Source: Treponema sp.
Lineage (GTDB): Bacteria > Spirochaetota > Spirochaetia > Treponematales > Treponemataceae
DNA: 35,786 nt
Direction: 5' to 3'
Assembly (NCBI GenBank): GCA_024689365.1
Contig: JAILDQ010000212.1
Location: 1 to 35,786 of the forward strand
In this document: positions 23,285 through 29,361 of the stretch, one piece after another
Layout of the letters: each line of letters opens with the position of its first letter
How positions within the stretch are numbered: the stretch's first letter is position 1
The notes under the pieces: generated by a model
What the model was told of the DNA's origin: nothing
Seen by the model: only the letters and a program-made list of their open reading frames with translations
The model's database searches: none
Translations under genes and position numbers: made by a program

Positions 23285-24277
23285 TTACGGAAGCGGAGTC
23301 AATTCCAAAATCTTTTCTATAATGTCGTCCGCGGTAACGTTTGACGCGGCCGCTTCGTATGACAAAACCAAACGGTGCCTTAAGACGTTTTTAGCCACGG
23401 CCTTGATGTCGTCTGGCAAAACAAAGGAACGGCCGCTAAAGAGGGCCTGGACTTTGGCGCATTGAAGCAAGGCGATTCCCGCTCGCGGCGAGGCTCCGTA
23501 GCTTATGTATTTTGAAATGTCGTTTTTGCCTATGGCCATTGAATTTGCGGGGCGGGTGACGTTCACGATCGAAACGATGTATTCAATCACTTTTTCGTCG
23601 CAAACGATTCGTTCCAAAAGGCTTCTGCATTTTTTAAGCGTTTGTTGGCTGAAAACCTTGTTGACAGGAACCAAGGCCGCGTTGCCGCAAGTTTTTACGA
23701 TTTCAATCTCTTCGGAAACCGTCGGGTAGGGAACCACGATTTTCATCAAAAAGCGGTCCAATTCGGCTTCCGGCAAATTGTAAGTTCCTTCTTGCTCAAT
23801 CGGGTTTTGGGTCGCCAATACAAAGAAGGGGTCGGGCAGCTTGTAAGTCGTGTCGCCAATCGTAACTTGGCGCTCCGCCATGGATTCCAGCAAGGCGCTC
23901 TGGACTTTTGCCGGCGCTCGGTTTATTTCGTCCGCGAAAACGACGTTTGTAAAAACCGGTCCCTTGTGAACGCTAAAACGCCCGGAATTTTGTTCGTAAA
24001 TCAAAGTTCCGGTCAAGTCGGCGGGAAGCAAGTCTGGCGTAAACTGAATGCGCTTGAAGTCCAAGCCTGAAAGCTCGGCGAACGTTCTTACCGCCAAAGT
24101 TTTCGCAAGGCCAGGAACGCCTTCGAGCAATACGTGGCCGCCTGCGACCATGGCCATAAGAATTCCGTCAATGACTTGGTTTTGGCCAACCAAACGCTTG
24201 GCGGCCTCTTCGCGGCAATTTTCAGCAATTTCGCGGCATTCTTTTAGATCCGCTTCGTTGATTTCCATTTTTTCCAT
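23285..24277 (-). CDS. MoxR family AAA+ ATPase
   Basis: A 330-residue ATPase. Walker A is GVPGLAKT (53-60), Walker B VVFADE (112-117) with the INRAPAKVQSALLE signature after it, and sensor 1 lies in LATQNPIEQEGTYNLPEAELDRF (154-176), a hallmark of MoxR. The C-terminal lid contains GASPRAG and LPDDIKAVA. Family knowledge: MoxR ATPases act as chaperones that mature or remodel VWA-domain complexes, here presumably BatA and BatB. It is the first gene of an eight-gene operon reaching down to 16328. A GGAG stretch 9 bases upstream supports the ATG at 24277, with a second ATG three codons in. Its promoter was not resolved. Confidence 0.93.
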   Translation of the reverse strand: MEKMEINEADLKECREIAENCREEAAKRLVGQNQVIDGILMAMVAGGHVLLEGVPGLAKTLAVRTFAELSGLDFKRIQFTPDLLPADLTGTLIYEQNSGRFSVHKGPVFTNVVFADEINRAPAKVQSALLESMAERQVTIGDTTYKLPDPFFVLATQNPIEQEGTYNLPEAELDRFLMKIVVPYPTVSEEIEIVKTCGNAALVPVNKVFSQQTLKKCRSLLERIVCDEKVIEYIVSIVNVTRPANSMAIGKNDISKYISYGASPRAGIALLQCAKVQALFSGRSFVLPDDIKAVAKNVLRHRLVLSYEAAASNVTADDIIEKILELTPLP

Positions 24278-24308
24278 AAGGGCAACTCCAGTTAATCGGC
24301 ATATTGAA

Positions 24309-24324
24309 ATGAATATTTATTCAT
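24309..24324. promoter_or_regulatory. Palindrome between divergent moxR and aminotransferase genes
   Basis: ATGAATA-TT-TATTCAT is a perfect inverted repeat with 7-base arms, about 30 bases upstream of moxR and upstream of the aminotransferase -35. Operator function is inference. Confidence 0.35.
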
Positions 24325-24343
24325 ACTTTTTGCATACTTATTC

Positions 24344-24373
24344 TTGACATTTATGTTGCGTTTAGCGTATTAT
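24344..24373 (+). promoter_or_regulatory. Sigma-70-type promoter of the aminotransferase
   Basis: Consensus TTGACA (24344-24349), 18 bases, TATTAT (24368-24373) preceded by GCG, then 8 bases to the ATG at 24382. An overlapping TATATT begins at 24371. Confidence 0.68.
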
Positions 24374-24381
24374 ATTATATC

Positions 24382-25674
24382 ATGTTGAACCCTTTAGCAC
24401 AAGAATTAAATGAAATTTTAAAGAACACAAGCGCGGCTTCCTTGTTCTCGGATTTTGGCGAGCGGATTTATTTTCCGAACGGAATCATTGCCCAAAGCGG
24501 CGAGGCCAAGAAATTTGGCTACACCGCGAACGGAACTATCGGAACGACGATAATTGACGGAAGACCCGCCATGTTGGACGCGATCCACAGGCACGTTCCG
24601 GAATTTTCCAGCTCCTCTTTGGTCGGCTACGCTCCGACTGCGGGAAATCCTGAATTGCGCGAAGCCTGGCGCCAGGACATGATTAGAAAAAATCCTTCGC
24701 TTGAAGACAAAGACTTCTCCCAGCCGGTTTTGGTTCCCGGCTTGACCGCGGGAATTTCTTACGTGGCCGACTTGTTCTTGGATTCAACAAAGGCTCTTTT
24801 GGCGGCCGACCCAAGTTGGGACAATTACGCCTTGATTGCGGAAGCCCGACGCAACGCTCCTTTCCATCAATTCAAGATGTTCAACGATGGAAAATTCGAC
24901 TTTGATTCTTTTGAAAAGGCTCTTAGAAAGGAATGCGAATCCGGCAGCGCCCGCCTTTTGCTCAACTTTCCTCAAAATCCTTCAGGATATTCTCCGACCC
25001 GCGAAGAGGCAAAAAAAATCGTCGCCTTGCTAAAGGAACTTGCCGAAAGCGGAAAGAAGATTCTTGCCATAAGCGACGACGCGTATTTTGGCTTGAACTA
25101 CGAGGACTCGATTGAGCCTCAGTCCCTTTTTGCCTACACTTGCGACTTGCATCCGAACATTTTGGCCGTGAAAATTGACGGTCCCACAAAAGAGGATTTT
25201 GTTTGGGGCTTTAGAGCCGGCTTTGTGACTTTTGGCTGCAAGGGCTGGACAAAAGAACAGTATCAAGCTTTGGTCACAAAATTGATGGGAACGATCCGCT
25301 CTTCAGTAAGCTGCTCGTCAACTCCGCCCCAGTCATTCTTGCTAAAAGCGATGACGGAAGAGTCCGATGAATTTGAAGAGCAAAAAATCGAATACAGAAA
25401 CATTCTTGAAAAAAGATACAAGAAAGTCCGCGCTTTTGTCGACAGCCATTCGTCAAAAGTCGTGGAGCCCCTTCCTTTTAATTCAGGCTATTTCATGAGC
25501 TTTGACGTAAAGGGAAAGAACGCCGAGGAATTGCGCCAAAAGCTTTTGCGCGAATACGGAATTGGAACCGTTTCGATTGACAGCCACACTTTGCGCGTTG
25601 CCTTTAGCTCTCTTGAGGCGGAACAAATTGACGAAGTTTATGCGACGATTTACAAAGCTGCGGATGAAATCTAA
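24382..25674 (+). CDS. Class I/II aminotransferase (PLP-dependent)
   Basis: A 430-residue fold-type I PLP enzyme. GYAPTAGNPELREAWR (about 74-89) is the substrate-side glycine region, LLNFPQNPSGYSPTREE (about 193-209) contains the NPxG motif, ISDDAYFGL (about 230-238) holds the Asp that pairs with the PLP pyridine nitrogen, and VKIDGPTKEDFVWGFRAGF (about 255-273) includes the probable Schiff-base Lys in PTKE and the phosphate-binding Arg. The C-terminus ends with a small domain and SHTLRVAFSS, containing the carboxylate-binding Arg. The donor and acceptor cannot be read. It has no Shine-Dalgarno and a near-leaderless promoter. It overlaps the downstream lipoprotein gene by 11 bases. Confidence 0.88.
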   Translation: MLNPLAQELNEILKNTSAASLFSDFGERIYFPNGIIAQSGEAKKFGYTANGTIGTTIIDGRPAMLDAIHRHVPEFSSSSLVGYAPTAGNPELREAWRQDMIRKNPSLEDKDFSQPVLVPGLTAGISYVADLFLDSTKALLAADPSWDNYALIAEARRNAPFHQFKMFNDGKFDFDSFEKALRKECESGSARLLLNFPQNPSGYSPTREEAKKIVALLKELAESGKKILAISDDAYFGLNYEDSIEPQSLFAYTCDLHPNILAVKIDGPTKEDFVWGFRAGFVTFGCKGWTKEQYQALVTKLMGTIRSSVSCSSTPPQSFLLKAMTEESDEFEEQKIEYRNILEKRYKKVRAFVDSHSSKVVEPLPFNSGYFMSFDVKGKNAEELRQKLLREYGIGTVSIDSHTLRVAFSSLEAEQIDEVYATIYKAADEI

Positions 25675-26914
25675 TTTGCTCTTTGGCCTTGCCATAGGCC
25701 TTTTGCTTGTTTCCTGCGCTCAAAAAGAAAGCCGCCTTTTGTTGGAGACGAACAACGCGGAATTCGCTTCTTGCGCCGAGCTTTTTAACGCAAGCCAAGA
25801 CGAGGTTAAGGTCATCGTTCACTACAAGGACGAGCTGATTAAAAATTTAGGGGCGGACAAGGATTCTCCGATGCCGGACCTTTTGGCCGGCAGCTACCTT
25901 CAGTCAGGAATCGAAAAAAAATATTTCGCGAACATTTCCTCGTTGATAAAAGAAAAAGGCCCGCTTGACAAAGACGCCTTTTATCCAAGCCTTTTGCAAA
26001 GCGGCCGCCTTAATGAAAAGCAGTTTTTGCTTCCGGTAAGCTTTAATTTGCCGGCGCTTGTTTTTTATTCCGCAAATTCCGAAAGCTTGCAAAACGCCGC
26101 GATGCTTTCCTTTGACGACATAAAGGACTTTTCAAAAAAATTCAACTCGCAAAACAAAGAGGGCGTTTACACTTCTATGGGCTTTGGCCCCCTTTGGTCG
26201 ATGGACTTTTTGTATTTGGTCTTTAAGGACAACGGAGTTTTTTTCAATCCAAACGCCGATTCAATCGTTTACACTGAAAACGCCTTTAACAAAAGCGTTG
26301 AATATGTTCGCGACTGGATAGAAGAAATTAACGGCGGCGCAAAAAACGAACAAGACTTTGCCTTTAAGTATTTGTACATGCCCTTTTACAATCAGGCGCA
26401 GAGCGGCCGCTGCCTTTTTTCATACGCTTCGAGCAGGCAAATATTGTCGCTTTCAAAAGACCAAATTCAAAGTTTGGATTTCCGCTGGATTTGCAACAAC
26501 AATAAAATTCAAATTGAAGACGACTATGTAAGCATTGGAATTTTGGCCAAGAGCAAAAACAAAGCGGCCGCAAAAAAATTCATCGTTTGGCTTATGGGCG
26601 AATATTCACAAAAGCAAATATTGGACAGAAAGGCACAAATGAATCTTTCTACCGATGCCTTTGGAATTGCCGGCGGCTTTTCTTCTCTGCAAAACGTTAC
26701 AGAGCGCCTCTTTCCGCTTTACTACCGCTTTTTGCTTTCCAACACGCCGGTGGCCGACCGCTTGAGCGCGCCGCAAAATTTTCCGAGCGATTGGGCAAAG
26801 ATAAAGGAAATTGCGGTTGAGCCTTTTATTTTGGATTCTTGTTCCAGAGACGATGAAAAAATTAAAAGCTTAAACGAACGTTACGCGGATTTCTTGGCTT
26901 CCCAGGAAAAGTAA
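25664..26914 (+). CDS. Extracellular solute-binding lipoprotein (family 1-like)
   Basis: A 416-residue protein with a lipoprotein signal peptide: MKSNLLFGLAIGLLLVSC, lipid Cys at position 18. The mature part has the two-lobe pattern of family 1 solute-binding proteins, including LLPVSFNLPALVFYSAN (about 115-131), SFDDIKDFSKKF, SMGFGPLWSMDFLYLVF and GRCLFSYAS, plus a late helix AAKKFIVWLMGE. Such proteins usually bind sugars or oligosaccharides for an ABC importer. No permease or ATPase is nearby, so it is an orphan. The start at 25664 was chosen for the signal peptide; longer in-frame starts lie inside the aminotransferase gene. It is probably coupled to that gene. Confidence 0.78.
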   Translation: MKSNLLFGLAIGLLLVSCAQKESRLLLETNNAEFASCAELFNASQDEVKVIVHYKDELIKNLGADKDSPMPDLLAGSYLQSGIEKKYFANISSLIKEKGPLDKDAFYPSLLQSGRLNEKQFLLPVSFNLPALVFYSANSESLQNAAMLSFDDIKDFSKKFNSQNKEGVYTSMGFGPLWSMDFLYLVFKDNGVFFNPNADSIVYTENAFNKSVEYVRDWIEEINGGAKNEQDFAFKYLYMPFYNQAQSGRCLFSYASSRQILSLSKDQIQSLDFRWICNNNKIQIEDDYVSIGILAKSKNKAAAKKFIVWLMGEYSQKQILDRKAQMNLSTDAFGIAGGFSSLQNVTERLFPLYYRFLLSNTPVADRLSAPQNFPSDWAKIKEIAVEPFILDSCSRDDEKIKSLNERYADFLASQEK

Positions 26915-26916
26915 AA

Positions 26917-27303
26917 TCAGGCTTGAATTGAAAGGAGCGCTCCGGCTTCGGGCTTTGCTCCGTTCAGCATGAATTGGGCTTGGCTTGCTTGAACCGCTTG
27001 GGCGATTTGCTTTTGATAGTTTTGAATCAAAGCGTCGGCTTGCGCTTCGGTGATTTTTACGTTTTTTGACGGCGTGTTTTGAACGCCCTTTATTCTGCTT
27101 AAATTTTCAATCAAAGAATTTAAAATCTGAATCTTGGAAATGGAAACGCCGCTTTGTCCTTTTGGCGCCGCTATTCCGGAAATGTGATTGAACTGAGCGT
27201 AAATTACAGCGGACGGGCTTACAGGCACAAAGAGTTTTCCGCTTGCTCCGCTTGACGAGACGTGGTAAGTGTATGGGTTCAAATTTGTAATATTTGAAAT
27301 CAT
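26917..27303 (-). CDS. Conserved-looking protein of unknown function, sigma-28 controlled
   Basis: A 128-residue soluble protein that I do not recognise with certainty. It has no signal peptide or membrane segment. The N-terminus is Ser/Gly/Tyr-rich (NLNPYTYHVSSSGASGK), followed by VPVSPSAVIYAQFNHISG and helical stretches (SKIQILNSLIENLSRI, ITEAQADALIQNYQKQ, AQAVQASQAQFML). The ATG follows CGGAG by 9 bases. The key clue is upstream: a near-consensus sigma-28 promoter at 27324-27350, which places it in the flagellar or chemotaxis regulon. It converges on the solute-binding gene with a gap of 2 bases between stop codons. A flagellar or motility-related role is inference from the promoter. Confidence 0.72.
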   Translation of the reverse strand: MISNITNLNPYTYHVSSSGASGKLFVPVSPSAVIYAQFNHISGIAAPKGQSGVSISKIQILNSLIENLSRIKGVQNTPSKNVKITEAQADALIQNYQKQIAQAVQASQAQFMLNGAKPEAGALLSIQA

Positions 27304-27323
27304 CTTTTTTCGCTCCGTTTAAA

Positions 27324-27350
27324 TTATCGGAAAACGAAAAAAAAACTTTA
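27324..27350 (-). promoter_or_regulatory. Sigma-28 promoter of the 128-residue unknown protein
   Basis: Minus strand TAAA (27350-27347), 15 bases, TCCGATAA (27331-27324). This matches TAAA-N15-GCCGATAA at all but one position. The spacer begins with G and nine T, nearly the same as in the fliS promoter. Confidence 0.8.
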
Positions 27351-27367
27351 TAGGCGTGACTTTAAAT

Positions 27368-27396
27368 AAAAAAAAGGCTCGAGCTTGTCGAGCCTT
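27368..27396 (-). terminator. Rho-independent terminator of the small RNA unit
   Basis: Minus strand AAGGCTCGA, loop CAAGC, TCGAGCCTT, then six T. The stem is 9 perfect base pairs (27396-27388 with 27382-27374). It lies between the RNA unit and the sigma-28 promoter of the next gene. Confidence 0.85.
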
Positions 27397-27578
27397 ATAT
27401 GTTCTTCTATTACGACGCTGAAATATTCAGCGGAAGAACGGTATTAGTTTCTGCATAACCGCAGATGGTATGTTGTCTACTGTTTTATAGCCCCAGTCAG
27501 GCTTGCTCTCTTTGTCGGAAATTGCATAACGCCTCCTGTCGCGCGGGCGGTTAAAGTCCTCATCTCTTTCCTGCCCAC
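27368..27578 (-). ncRNA. Candidate structured small RNA of unknown class
   Basis: A transcription unit of about 210 bases with its own promoter (TTGCAT-16-TATCAT, 27612-27585) and terminator. The 3' half folds well: GTTCTTC (27439-27433) pairs with GAAGAAC (27407-27401), and inside it CGCTGAA (27432-27426) pairs with TTCAGCG (27422-27416), leaving an 8-base bulge. The 5' half has three GGA motifs (around 27570, 27560 and 27537). It does not show tmRNA, RNase P, SRP or 6S hallmarks that I can recognise. Two small ORFs compete: 28 codons at 27563-27477 with a fair Shine-Dalgarno, and a 61-codon frame at 27612-27427 whose possible starts lie upstream of the predicted transcript start. Confidence 0.5.
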
Positions 27579-27584
27579 GATTTA

Positions 27585-27612
27585 ATGATAGCATAGATTC
27601 TGAATAATGCAA
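27585..27612 (-). promoter_or_regulatory. Promoter of the small RNA unit
   Basis: Minus strand TTGCAT (27612-27607), 16 bases, TATCAT (27590-27585). The predicted first base is near 27578. Confidence 0.5.
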
Positions 27613-27624
27613 GTTTTTTTTAAT

Positions 27625-27640
27625 GAAAAAAGCGCTTTTT
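27625..27640. terminator. Weak A/T-flanked hairpin after the nuclease gene
   Basis: AAAAAAGCGCTTTTTT is a perfect 16-base palindrome with T and A runs on both sides. It could end the minus-strand nuclease transcript, but the GC core is only four bases. Confidence 0.35.
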
Positions 27641-27682
27641 TTTGCCCTTTTTTTTGATTGTTGAAATTTTCAAACAAGCCCC

Positions 27683-28654
27683 TTAAAGCTCAATCGTGCA
27701 AGCGATGGGAAGGTGGTCGGACCAACCGTTAAGGGAATAAATTCTAAAAGGCTTTGGCCTTCCGTCGTCGTATGACCATTCTCCTGTTCGCGGAGAAAAA
27801 TCTTGCACTTGCAAATTTCCGCAAGAAAAAAAATGGTCGATTCTTTCCCATTTGTCTTTGTAATTGTAGCTTCCCAAGGGGCCGTCAAATTCCAGCCAAG
27901 GCGAGTAGAGCGAAACTTTTTTCCCCGAATAGCCGGACGTCAACTCAACGCAGGCGGGCGAAGAAATTGTAAATTCCTTGATGTCTTGGTTAAAGTCTCC
28001 GGCGCAAAGAATCGCGGCGCTTGAATCGCCTTCTTGCGCTTGAATAATTTTTTGCGTCAAAAGGCTTTCTTGCCACTTGCGCCAAACGCTTGTGTCTTCC
28101 GCGCCCGCCTTGGACTTCCAATGGTTTACAAAAATTTTTAGGGGCTTTGGCTCAAGCAAGTCAACTTCAATGATGGGCCTCATTGAAGGCGAAGGGCCTT
28201 TTTCGCTTTGAATGTCCAAGGAATGCGATTTTATTCCTTTTATTTCATAACGCGATAGAAGGGCGCAGCCAATCGACGACTTTTCTTTTTTTGAAAAGCA
28301 AGCGTATTTGTAAACCTTCGCGGGATTCCAATTGTTTCCGGCCAAGGCGTTAGAAATGTCGTAAACGATTCCGATGTTTTCTATTTCTTCCAAAATCACA
28401 AGGTCGCCGTCAAGCTCGTTGATGGCCTTGCAGAGCTTTTGCAGGCGCTCTTTGTAAGCGTCTTCATTCCATTTTTTTGACTTGATGAAATTTGAGTATT
28501 CGATTCCGTCCTTGTTTCCGTCAAAAAAAGTTTGCGCGTTCCAGTTAACGACTTTTAGCGAAATCTTTTTTTTCCCGGAATTTTGGCAAGCCGCAAGGAC
28601 AAGGCTTGCGAATAAAAGCGCCGCAGCCGCCGCCTTTCTTTTTAATCCTTTCAT
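27683..28654 (-). CDS. Endonuclease/exonuclease/phosphatase-fold lipoprotein
   Basis: A 323-residue protein with a lipoprotein signal peptide (KRKAAAAALLFASLVLAAC, lipid Cys at 22). The EEP fold motifs are in order: VVNWNAQTFF (about 35-44), ILEEIENIG (about 86-94) with the metal-binding Glu, VNHWKSKAG (about 175-183), CAGDFNQD (about 218-225) and the C-terminal GWSDHLPIACTIEL with the catalytic SDHLP. It is therefore a probably Mg2+-dependent, surface- or periplasm-anchored nuclease or phosphodiesterase. Substrate cannot be read; DNA scavenging would fit with the purine permease, as inference. The Shine-Dalgarno GAGAGG supports the ATG at 28654. It is a single-gene unit upstream of a repeat island. 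Confidence 0.88.
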   Translation of the reverse strand: MKGLKRKAAAAALLFASLVLAACQNSGKKKISLKVVNWNAQTFFDGNKDGIEYSNFIKSKKWNEDAYKERLQKLCKAINELDGDLVILEEIENIGIVYDISNALAGNNWNPAKVYKYACFSKKEKSSIGCALLSRYEIKGIKSHSLDIQSEKGPSPSMRPIIEVDLLEPKPLKIFVNHWKSKAGAEDTSVWRKWQESLLTQKIIQAQEGDSSAAILCAGDFNQDIKEFTISSPACVELTSGYSGKKVSLYSPWLEFDGPLGSYNYKDKWERIDHFFSCGNLQVQDFSPRTGEWSYDDGRPKPFRIYSLNGWSDHLPIACTIEL

Positions 28655-28772
28655 TTTTCCTCTCTTGCGAAAAGCCGCGTTTTTTTTGCCTTCCGCCCGT
28701 CACATATAAGATACAAATTTTTATTAAAAAATGCGCCTTAAGTCGCAAAAAAAACAAAAATAATTTCCGCTC

Positions 28773-28863
28773 CAAAGCGAAAGCGCGGCGAAGCGAAGAC
28801 GGGAGGCTCCGTCTCTTTTTTTCCGTCGCTGGGACCCGCAATTTTAGCCCGCTTTTTTACTTT
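28773..28863 (+). repeat. 91-base direct repeat, copy 1, with terminator-like hairpin
   Basis: Matches 28996-29087 with about ten differences and one T insertion. Inside it GACGG...CCGTC (28798-28813) is followed by TCT7, resembling a plus-strand intrinsic terminator. Confidence 0.8.
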
Positions 28864-28995
28864 CAAATCATTCTAATTAAAAAAAATAAACGGGCAAAAT
28901 AAAAGGCGGGACGCAGGAAAAAAAGAGTGGAAGGACCCGTCAGCAAGCAAGCGAGCGGCGGCGCTCGAAAGAGCGCAAGTGAATGATTTCCATTT

Positions 28996-29087
28996 CAAAG
29001 CGAAAGCGCTGCGAAGCGAAGACGGGAGGCTCCGTCTCTTTTTTTTCGTCGCTGGGACCCGCCATTACAAGCCCGCTTTTTTACTTT
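28996..29087 (+). repeat. 91-base direct repeat, copy 2, with terminator-like hairpin
   Basis: Second copy, offset 223-224 bases. The hairpin GACGG...CCGTC (29021-29036) and T tract are conserved although no plus-strand gene lies upstream. Confidence 0.8.
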
Positions 29088-29092
29088 TTTTA

Positions 29093-29340
29093 AACGATTG
29101 ACCTCGCCGCTAGTTCAGGTAAAAAAATACCTCGGCTGTTTGCGCGAGTTAGGATGCGAGCGCAAATGTTGCCGCTTATGCGGCGTCTAGCAATTATGGT
29201 TTTGCTAACGATTGACCTCGCCGCTAGTTCGGGTAAAAAAATACGCCGGCTGTTTGCGCGAGTTGGGATGCGAGCGCAAATGTTGCCGCTTATGCGGCGT
29301 CTAACAATTATGGTTTTGCTAACGATTGACCTCGCCGCTA
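29093..29340 (+). repeat. 114-base tandem repeat, 2.2 copies
   Basis: Copies begin with AACGATTGACC at 29093, 29207 and 29321, spacing exactly 114. The two full copies differ at only a few positions; the third is cut after 20 bases, just before the purH-like gene. Each unit contains the 52-base dispersed repeat in reverse orientation (29133-29184 and 29247-29298). Confidence 0.9.
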
Positions 29341-29354
29341 ATTTTCATTAAATT
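29326..29354 (+). promoter_or_regulatory. Promoter of the purH-like gene built on a repeat end
   Basis: TTGACC (29326-29331) lies in the third, partial tandem-repeat copy; after 17 bases comes TAAATT (29349-29354), outside the repeat. The ATG follows after 7 bases with no Shine-Dalgarno. Confidence 0.6.
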
Positions 29355-29361
29355 ATCTTTT

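Larger units (their letters stand above)
28655..29361. other. Non-coding repeat island between divergent genes
   Basis: No credible gene lies in these 707 bases. They hold two 91-base direct repeats with terminator-like hairpins (28773-28863 and 28996-29087), a hairpin with a GAAA tetraloop (GCGCTC-GAAA-GAGCGC, 28961-28976), and a 114-base tandem repeat (29093-29340) that contains two copies of the dispersed repeat. The frame at 29154-29351 is just translated repeat. Confidence 0.8.

Noticed and set aside
27427-27612. A 61-codon minus-strand frame
   Set aside because: Its possible start codons lie before or inside the predicted promoter, and base use differs from neighbouring genes. I favour a non-coding RNA, but a real small protein remains possible.
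28773-29340. Possible CRISPR array
   Set aside because: The repeats are long (91 and 114 bases), few, of mixed types and tandem without spacers; no cas gene is present.
29154-29351. A 65-codon frame with an internal protein repeat
   Set aside because: It only translates the 114-base tandem repeat (114 is divisible by 3, so the frame stays open). It has no Shine-Dalgarno and runs into the purH promoter.
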